This document shows positions 7,501-10,393 of a stretch of 10,393 nucleotides of DNA, piece by piece (within the stretch, counting starts at the first letter, position 1; every line of letters begins with the position of its first letter). Source of the stretch: Phoronis ovalis (Eukaryota > Phoronida > Phoronidae); assembly GCA_028565635.1 (NCBI GenBank), contig JAOXYB010064134.1, positions 1-10,393 of the forward strand. Reading direction: 5' to 3'. Below the pieces are notes generated by a model. It ran no database searches and was not told the origin of the DNA. It saw only the letters and a program-made list of their open reading frames with translations. Position numbers and translations under genes: made by a program.

Positions 7501-8337
7501 AAAATTTTAAAAATCCTAGGCACTGTAGCTCATTTAAGCAAAATTTCAAGTTTGTAGATGCATGATTTCTTGACTTTATCTTTTTAAAAATTAAAATTGA
7601 AAAACACTATTTTATCCCAAAATGACATTTATCAATCATATATCAGAATTCAAACTATTTATTTAAGCTAATGATTTTAAAGTATAGAGTATTAACTTTT
7701 TTATTAAATCTATTTTTTCGTATGTCTGTCTCTTCATTTTAATTACTAAAACATGGTTATAATGTATATACACCTCTTCGTATCGAGGGACCTTAAGTGG
7801 GCACGTACTGTTCTGCACAACTTCTTGTCAAATTTTGGACATTTAAATGAAATGTTGCCTGAACGGGACCAGCCAGCTTAACTTAACTCCATACATCATT
7901 GTCCTGCATTCAATCTGGGGGCTTATTGTAAATTGAATAGTTGTCCAGCAATATTTACCACCTTAATAGAAAGGGGAGATTATGCACTACAGATTTGTCT
8001 TGTGCACCAAAAGGCAATTTAAAGTTCAACAAAAATTTGAAATGATACTTTCAAAAAAAAAATGTCAAGATATCACAAACTTTGCTGGACATGTGTTTTG
8101 ATACTCTTAGGGATTAACCAGCGACTTTACTAGAAACCACGGAGATTAGCAAGAAGCTCCCAGAAAGCATGGTGCTGGGTCATGCACTAACAAACTGTGT
8201 TTGATTTTTTTAGCTGTTTGATGATTTAAAGCAGTTCTCTTCTGTAATATTATCTGTTTTGAATTTCTACTTATTGTCTCCATCTTTTTCTTTCAGTTCT
8301 TGCAGCGCTTGGACCAGATACTATGAATAATCATTAA
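1420..8337 (+). CDS. NFAT5: NFAT-family (NFAT5-like) transcription factor, 3' portion of a spliced gene, 5'-partial
   Basis: Seven exons join in frame: 1420-1595, 1994-2184, 2767-2890, 6062-6136, 6427-6600, 6866-7069 and 8297-8337. They give 327 codons plus a TAA stop, after a first codon split with an upstream exon outside the window. The order is the end of the N-terminal Rel subdomain, the Ig-like IPT subdomain, then a tail of about 165 residues. NFAT proteins are nuclear DNA-binding factors; the NFATc members respond to calcineurin, while NFAT5 drives osmotic-stress and immune genes. Motifs such as KKKST, TQPVGTPEI and LFLIGKNF favour NFAT5, but ASNP and IPEYRDK also resemble NFATc, so this may be the single NFAT of an invertebrate. 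The family call rests on the Rel exons; the tail exons are tied in by splice phase and frame rather than by recognised homology. The calcineurin-docking region and the DNA-recognition loop would be upstream. Confidence 0.9.
1823..1993 (+). CDS. NFAT5: Possible in-frame 5' extension of the IPT exon by an alternative 3' splice site (57 codons)
   Basis: An acceptor-like sequence (catatttttgtattatag) ends at 1822. Splicing the preceding exon, which leaves one codon base, to 1823 keeps the frame open through all 171 nt into the conserved IPT exon. The added peptide starts TQIVNKILNLSG and contains HPQPVHFLVPDLNHVNW and LPQIDISPYDLGLQST. It is not low-complexity and looks protein-like. It would sit in the linker between the two Rel subdomains, where I know of no such insert in vertebrate NFATs. 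The length being an exact multiple of three, the matching phase and the absence of stops support it. It could still be a chance open stretch of intron. Confidence 0.42.
1994..2184 (+). CDS. NFAT5: NFAT exon: first half of the Ig-like IPT (RHR-C) subdomain
   Basis: The acceptor is atacttttacag and the donor GGTAAGA. Joined to the previous exon it reads PILC-TQPVGTPEI, the conserved NFAT5-type junction between the two Rel subdomains, which fixes this 3' splice site. It encodes about 63 residues, including RQSLTECFVNGGADLFLIGK, then NFSKGVKVFFKEIGENNKVT, ending EFFQT at phase 0. The FLIGKNF.KG.KV.F motif is the hallmark beginning of the IPT fold, which in this family carries the dimerisation surface. 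The same frame is open upstream of this acceptor back to 1823, so a longer form of the exon is possible and is listed separately. Confidence 0.92.
2185..2766 (+). other. Intron splitting the IPT domain
   Basis: It runs from donor GTAAGA to acceptor ttttacag and splits the codons for EFFQT and THLIC at phase 0. More than half of it (2301-2617) is occupied by an inserted repeat element; the rest is plain AT-rich intron. Confidence 0.85.
2301..2617. mobile_element. Small non-autonomous DNA transposon-like element (317 bp)
   Basis: The ends are inverted: TAGGGTTC at 2301-2308 and GAACCCTA at 2610-2617. Both ends are flanked by the perfect 5-bp direct repeat ATTTC (2296-2300 and 2618-2622), as expected of a target-site duplication. 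The interior is built from degenerate copies of a TCTTGAA/GCTTGAA motif, such as gtcttgaaaaggtcttgaag near 2314 and ccttgaaaaggtcttgaatt near 2372. It has no coding capacity, so it would need a transposase from elsewhere. Similar TTGAAAAGG-rich repeats are, as I recall, common in animal genomes; I cannot name the family. Confidence 0.65.
2767..2890 (+). CDS. NFAT5: NFAT exon: second half of the IPT subdomain
   Basis: The acceptor is ctatatttttacag and the donor GTAAGA. It enters at phase 0 and leaves with one base of a split codon. It encodes 41 residues: THLICKIPEYRDKTVQHPVK, then VDVIAQCSGKSSEPLEFTYM and P. The pattern of a hydrophobic strand, IPEYR, a basic/polar spacer, PVKV, and a final FTY.P is the C-terminal half of the NFAT IPT domain. 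IPEYR and PVKV are shared with NFATc proteins, while the position of the FTYMP end fits all NFATs. Reading through the donor would add about 30 non-conserved codons before a stop at 2977-2979. Confidence 0.93.
3547..3586. repeat. Perfect 13-bp inverted repeat, 14-nt loop
   Basis: GAAAGTTCTGTTC (3547-3559) pairs exactly with GAACAGAACTTTC (3574-3586). It is intronic. The right arm overlaps a short repeated gaaca motif, so the symmetry may partly come from local duplication. No function is evident. Confidence 0.55.
3719..3933. mobile_element. Tc1/mariner-like MITE, 12-bp inverted ends bordered by TA
   Basis: CAGGACTACTCC (3721-3732) and its exact complement GGAGTAGTCCTG (3920-3931) are each bordered externally by TA. 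This is the pattern left by Tc1/mariner-type insertion at a TA. A further GAGTAGTCC copy sits just inside the right end at 3902-3910. The element core is 211 bp, AT-rich and non-coding. The family assignment rests only on the TA border and the CAG...CTG ends. Confidence 0.6.
3966..4055. repeat. 13-bp inverted repeat bounding 90 bp, possible very short MITE
   Basis: CAGTGAACTGTTC (3966-3978) and GAACAGTTCACTG (4043-4055) are exact complements. The left arm also sits in a local palindrome, AGTGAAC-t-GTTCACT. No convincing flanking duplication is visible, so an inserted element is possible but unproven. Confidence 0.4.
4802..4828 (+). CDS. NFAT5: Candidate 27-nt microexon (9 codons) after the IPT domain
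   Basis: A strong T-rich tract (cattttttgtttttac) leads to gccctgcag, and the 27 nt are followed by the consensus-like donor GTATGT. The segment has phase 1 at both ends. When inserted between the exons ending at 2890 and starting at 6062 it keeps the frame and adds VNEVATGRV. It sits alone in a 3.2-kb intron. The added residues would make the spacer between the IPT end (FTY.P) and the following KREI motif closer in length to the spacer I recall from vertebrate NFAT5. Homology cannot be judged on nine residues, so this remains a splice-signal prediction. Confidence 0.4.
5714..5777 (+). ncRNA. Imperfect intronic hairpin of pre-microRNA size (candidate only)
   Basis: The arm 5714-5740 pairs with 5750-5777 across a 9-nt loop (tacttgtct). 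The duplex has about 27 positions, with four mismatches and one bulge, in the transcribed orientation of the host intron. The 5' arm also contains a perfect 12-bp palindrome (GAGAATATTCTC, 5727-5738), which could compete with the long fold. Neither arm matches a microRNA I recognise, and pairing does not extend below the stem as a typical primary microRNA would. It could equally be a decayed inverted repeat. Confidence 0.25.
6062..6136 (+). CDS. NFAT5: NFAT tail exon 1 (25 codons, phase 1-1)
   Basis: The acceptor is tgtgtatttttactcgcag and the donor GTATTT. The first two bases complete a Val codon with the base left by the IPT exon, giving VYKEPKREIASTTEVSTF and then LTTGVSP. The KREI-Ser/Thr stretch just after the IPT domain lies where vertebrate NFAT5 has a KKEI-Ser segment, which is weak but positional support. 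The rest is Ser/Thr-rich and probably unstructured. The call rests on good splice signals, matching phase at both ends, and an open frame through all 24 complete codons. Confidence 0.8.
6427..6600 (+). CDS. NFAT5: NFAT tail exon 2, Gln/Pro-rich (58 codons, phase 1-1)
   Basis: The acceptor is ggaaacttgatattttacag. The frame enters at phase 1 and reads EALELQREILEPQQQQRQ, GANFLLPTDLSIFTPPTQQM, then PTPMDISCTIANTQDTRSGT. The glutamine cluster and the hydrophobic-acidic patch around LLPTDLSIF are the kind of composition seen in transactivation regions, including the long NFAT5 tail; that role is inferred. Donor CAG|GTACTT at 6601 is only moderate. A second donor, CAG|GTGAAT at 6631, is in the same phase and would lengthen the exon by ten codons. 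I give the shorter end here, but the longer may be the main form. Confidence 0.8.
6601..6630 (+). CDS. NFAT5: Possible 30-nt 3' extension of tail exon 2 by a second donor
   Basis: The frame continues open past the first donor, adding ten codons that read TLQNVAFLAG with the split Gly, up to AGCAG|GTGAAT. Both donors leave one base of a codon, so either joins the next exon in frame. GTGAAT matches the usual animal donor at more positions than GTACTT, so the longer exon is at least as likely. Without the second donor, translation would stop at 6654-6656. Confidence 0.5.
6866..7069 (+). CDS. NFAT5: NFAT tail exon 3, Ser/Thr/Val-rich (68 codons, phase 1-1)
   Basis: The acceptor is ggcgtattcctttccag. 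The first two bases complete a Glu codon and the frame reads HSLPLPVAVFNKGAETASLL, QHVSPILVTTVTEGTQAWPV, then NTQTSTHQVNQVPVATKSTL and PKMTHDD. It is rich in Thr, Val, Gln and Ser, has no recognised domain, and is probably a disordered regulatory or activation segment. The donor is ATG|GTACAT, modest in strength. If that donor is ignored the frame ends six codons later with a TAA at 7087-7089, followed within 100 nt by two AATAAA motifs. An in-phase open stretch continues upstream of the acceptor and is intron. Confidence 0.8.
7070..8296 (+). other. Last intron
   Basis: This 1.2-kb AT-rich stretch lies between donor GTACAT and the strong acceptor ctttttctttcag. It has a G run near 7342-7347 and A/T homopolymer runs. 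Around 7320-7620 the composition (cgttgcacctataaagctga, then aacttggcaaaaatt) looks like a dispersed AT-rich repeat, but I find no ends. Two AATAAA motifs near its start are listed separately. No coding segment was seen. Confidence 0.7.
7169..7183 (+). terminator. Two overlapping-range AATAAA motifs in the last intron: possible intronic polyadenylation
   Basis: AATAAA occurs at 7169-7174 and 7178-7183, 80-95 nt after the in-frame stop reached by reading through the donor of tail exon 3. T/G-rich sequence follows (ccactgttatttgactgtaa). Use of these sites would give a protein ending GTLFTC instead of VLAALGPDTMNNH. Confidence 0.3.
8297..8337 (+). CDS. NFAT5: NFAT terminal coding exon with stop codon
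   Basis: A strong acceptor (catctttttctttcag) precedes the exon. With the one base left by the previous exon it encodes VLAALGPDTMNNH and then TAA at 8335-8337. The peptide has no recognised motif. Support comes from the very good pyrimidine tract, the phase match and the position just before a long non-coding stretch with polyadenylation signals. A missed exon in the preceding 1.2-kb intron could change what is joined to it, but I saw no candidate there. Confidence 0.72.
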
Positions 8338-9220
8338 GAGAGTTTGATTTGCTGAAGACACAACGATGGACTAGTATCAGACTTCTCCAAAGAAGAAGTT
8401 AACCACTAAATTATTTTATGATAGCATGTACAGAATTGTTCACAATTATAATTATAATTCTAGTTTGGTGTTACTATGTGTACCATATGTATAGTGTGAT
8501 TTTATATTTGAAGTTAAGATGTTTACATATTTGTGTATGCTATATATTTTCGAAACATGAATGAAGTGGAATTCATACATCCATATTTTTTCGGCAGCGA
8601 ACAAGTGTTTTGTAAATCATATATAGTTATTGGTGCATCTTCTGGTGAGCCAAATATTGCTAAAATGATTGGCATCAATTTGATGGCAAACAGTATTATA
8701 TTACAGATACTGAGTATAAAGTGTTTACATTTTTATGTGCCAGGTAATGACACATCTAAAAAGAGGTGCTTAATTTACATTGTGCCACTGCATATTATAT
8801 TTTTCACAATTAAAAAATTAAATCCTGGTGGGTCATTAGATTTGTGTATATTGTTAGTTAACCATGAGAATAGGTTTTAACGGATAATCATTTTGATCTT
8901 GTTCTTATGCAAGTTCATTCAACTCTAGTCATAATTTCTCAGTGTACATATCCATATGCTGACGATAGATTGGTTAGATTAAATAATGGGAATTCGATTG
9001 TGAACATGTGCATCAAGGAAAGATAGCATTACTCGGATGGAAATTAACTTTTTAGCGGTGTAGAAAGAGGGTCATCTACCAATTTTATAGATCTGCTAGA
9101 CTTTGTATATTGTTGAGATTAACAACTAGTCTACTGTTAATTTTCTGTCCTGCCGATAGAATGTTAATTGGTCGATAATTTTACTGGTAGTTGCTGTGCA
9201 ATGTCACAATAGTTGATCTA

Positions 9221-9226
9221 AATAAA
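9221..9226 (+). terminator. Possible proximal polyadenylation signal AATAAA
   Basis: AATAAA in gatctaaataaatatg would give a 3' UTR of about 0.9 kb that lacks the paired Pumilio-type sites lying about 50 nt downstream. No clear G/T-rich element follows closely except gcttgttgtattg about 40 nt on. Confidence 0.35.
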
Positions 9227-9274
9227 TATGTAAACATCATGATAAATGAAAAGATCTAACTGAGCTTGTTGTAT

Positions 9275-9291
9275 TGTAAATATTGTATATA
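9275..9291 (+). promoter_or_regulatory. Two adjacent Pumilio/PUF-type sites in the 3' UTR
   Basis: TGTAAATA (9275-9282) and TGTATATA (9284-9291) both match the TGTANATA Pumilio consensus and are separated by one base. PUF proteins bind such sites to repress or destabilise mRNAs. A third match, TGTACATA, is at 8943-8950. The sequence is AT-rich, so some matches are expected by chance; the adjacency is the notable part. Confidence 0.4.
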
Positions 9292-9529
9292 TACATATAT
9301 ATAATGTACTGAATGTATGTGTTAAATCAGTTTCTTCCCAATATGCCGAAGTTTTTGCAAAACTGGCAAAGCAGTGTGCAGTTAGGGAATTGTGTATTTT
9401 GTTATATTTTTGATAGTAGTGAGCATAGGGTAAAGAGAGGTGTTAGTTGTCCATGTTCATTTTGTATTTTTTAAATGCGAAGTACAATTTATTTTACGGG
9501 AAAGGAGAGTTTAAGGTGCAGCAAACTTC

Positions 9530-9535
9530 AATAAA
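9530..9535 (+). terminator. Possible alternative polyadenylation signal AATAAA
   Basis: AATAAA in cttcaataaaggatc would give a 3' UTR of about 1.2 kb. The following sequence (aaagtgctgacatacgaattgtaaaactg) is only mildly G/T-rich, so use of this site is uncertain. Confidence 0.35.
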
Positions 9536-10034
9536 GGATCACAAAGTGCTGACATACGAATTGTAAAACTGTAAATCAAGATATTCAAGTTTGTATCAAT
9601 GCCGGACTGTGTGATGGTATTTCTTGTCTGGTATTGGATTTGAAATTGCTGCAAACTATAATAAGATCAAGATATGTTTTACTTTCATGTGAACTCTTGT
9701 GTTGAGGCAGTGTTAATGAAATCAAATTTTGTATGTAATGATAGTAACTGGTGAATGGTGCTGAGAGATGTTAGATGGGCAGCTGGTACTGAAATATATT
9801 GATGACAAGATACATGTTTTATTTTTGTAATATAGTCAGTTTCAAACGTTCAGTAAGTAATAGATTTGTCAGATTGCATAATATTTTCTCGCTGTTAAGT
9901 GCTTTTATCATATCTTAGTTTTATGACTTAGCAATAGACTGATCACACATAAAACCAGAACCAATGACATTGTATTTCACTTGTATTGATAACATTTTCT
10001 GTTTAAAGCTCTTATTGCTTTAAAACTGTTTTCA

Positions 10035-10040
10035 AATAAA
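10035..10040 (+). terminator. Likely main polyadenylation signal AATAAA
   Basis: AATAAA is followed by ctttgtt, an A run, and then a G/T-containing stretch (aagtgtgcaatccttat) that could be the downstream element. It is the last such signal before the window becomes featureless, so cleavage is expected around 10050-10060. The A run means the exact site cannot be placed from genomic sequence. Confidence 0.6.
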
Positions 10041-10059
10041 CTTTGTTAAAAAAAACCTA

Positions 10060-10393
10060 TGCTTTAAGTGTGCAATCCTTATATTGATGAAGTAGATGGA
10101 ACGGTTTCCCTGCTCATTGATCGACTAACAAAAAAGTCAGTAACTGATTTCTCTTGCGTGGAAATCGAGAATCTAAGACAGCTGTCCAGAGAATGAGTTG
10201 ACAAATGCAAAGACATCTGAAATGCTATGGTCTACATCTATCTGGCTAATCACCCTTATAATGTAAAAAAAAATGAAAAAACTGGTTACTACCAACCGAA
10301 CTAGCACAAAGTATTATTGCTGTTTATCCTATCTATAGGATACACAGCATTGGTATCGTCTTTCACGTGATAATTTTCAATATTGTTTATTTT
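10060..10393. other. Apparent intergenic sequence after the gene
   Basis: No coding, RNA or repeat feature is supported here. The only structure seen is a short perfect palindrome with a 2-nt centre, TATCCTAT-ct-ATAGGATA, at 10325-10342. Confidence 0.5.

Larger units (their letters stand above)
8338..10055 (+). other. 3' untranslated region
   Basis: About 1.7 kb of AT-rich sequence runs from the stop codon to the last polyadenylation signal. It holds three AATAAA motifs, three Pumilio-type TGTANATA sites (8943, 9275, 9284) and T-rich runs. A 107-codon ATG-initiated open frame at 8557-8880 lies inside it and is judged probably fortuitous. The exact cleavage point is estimated from the last AATAAA and cannot be read directly. 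Confidence 0.7.

Overview
The window is animal (metazoan) DNA holding the 3' part of one plus-strand, intron-rich gene for an NFAT-family transcription factor. Spliced exons encode the end of the first Rel-homology subdomain (with IDCVGILKLRNADVE and KKKST.AKMVFRVNIP), then the Ig-like/IPT subdomain (LFLIGKNFSKGVKVFF and ICKIPEYRDKTVQHPVKV), then a short, mostly Gln/Ser/Thr/Pro-rich tail. The closest family member I recognise is NFAT5/TonEBP, with some NFATc-like residues. The AT-rich introns, single-gene layout and dispersed repeats suggest a non-vertebrate animal, probably marine; the sequence does not let me name a phylum. The N-terminus and the main DNA-contact loop lie upstream of the window.

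Layout. 1-1419 is intron, opening with a tandem 267-bp-period repeat rich in AGGTCA-like half-sites. Exons are at 1420-1595, 1994-2184, 2767-2890, 6062-6136, 6427-6600 (or 6630), 6866-7069 and 8297-8337, where the stop codon lies. All junctions have AG/GT borders and compatible phases; joined, they give 327 codons plus stop after the split first codon. A 3' UTR of about 1.7 kb follows, with three AATAAA signals, the last at 10035-10040. The final ~340 bases look intergenic.

The region is rich in possible alternative products. An upstream 3' splice site would add 57 open, in-frame codons between the two Rel subdomains. A 27-nt candidate microexon lies at 4802-4828. Exon 6427-6600 has a second in-phase donor 30 nt downstream. 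Two AATAAA motifs in the last intron could yield a transcript ending in exon 6866-7069. All internal tail exons, including the candidate microexon, are phase 1-1 and so can be skipped in frame.

Two compact transposon-like elements are supported by terminal repeats: 2301-2617 (8-bp inverted ends, perfect 5-bp flanking duplication ATTTC) and 3719-3933 (12-bp inverted ends bordered by TA, Tc1/mariner-like). An imperfect intronic hairpin of pre-microRNA size lies at 5714-5777. No tRNA, rRNA, CRISPR or prokaryotic gene was seen. All assignments come from reading the sequence; no database search was run.
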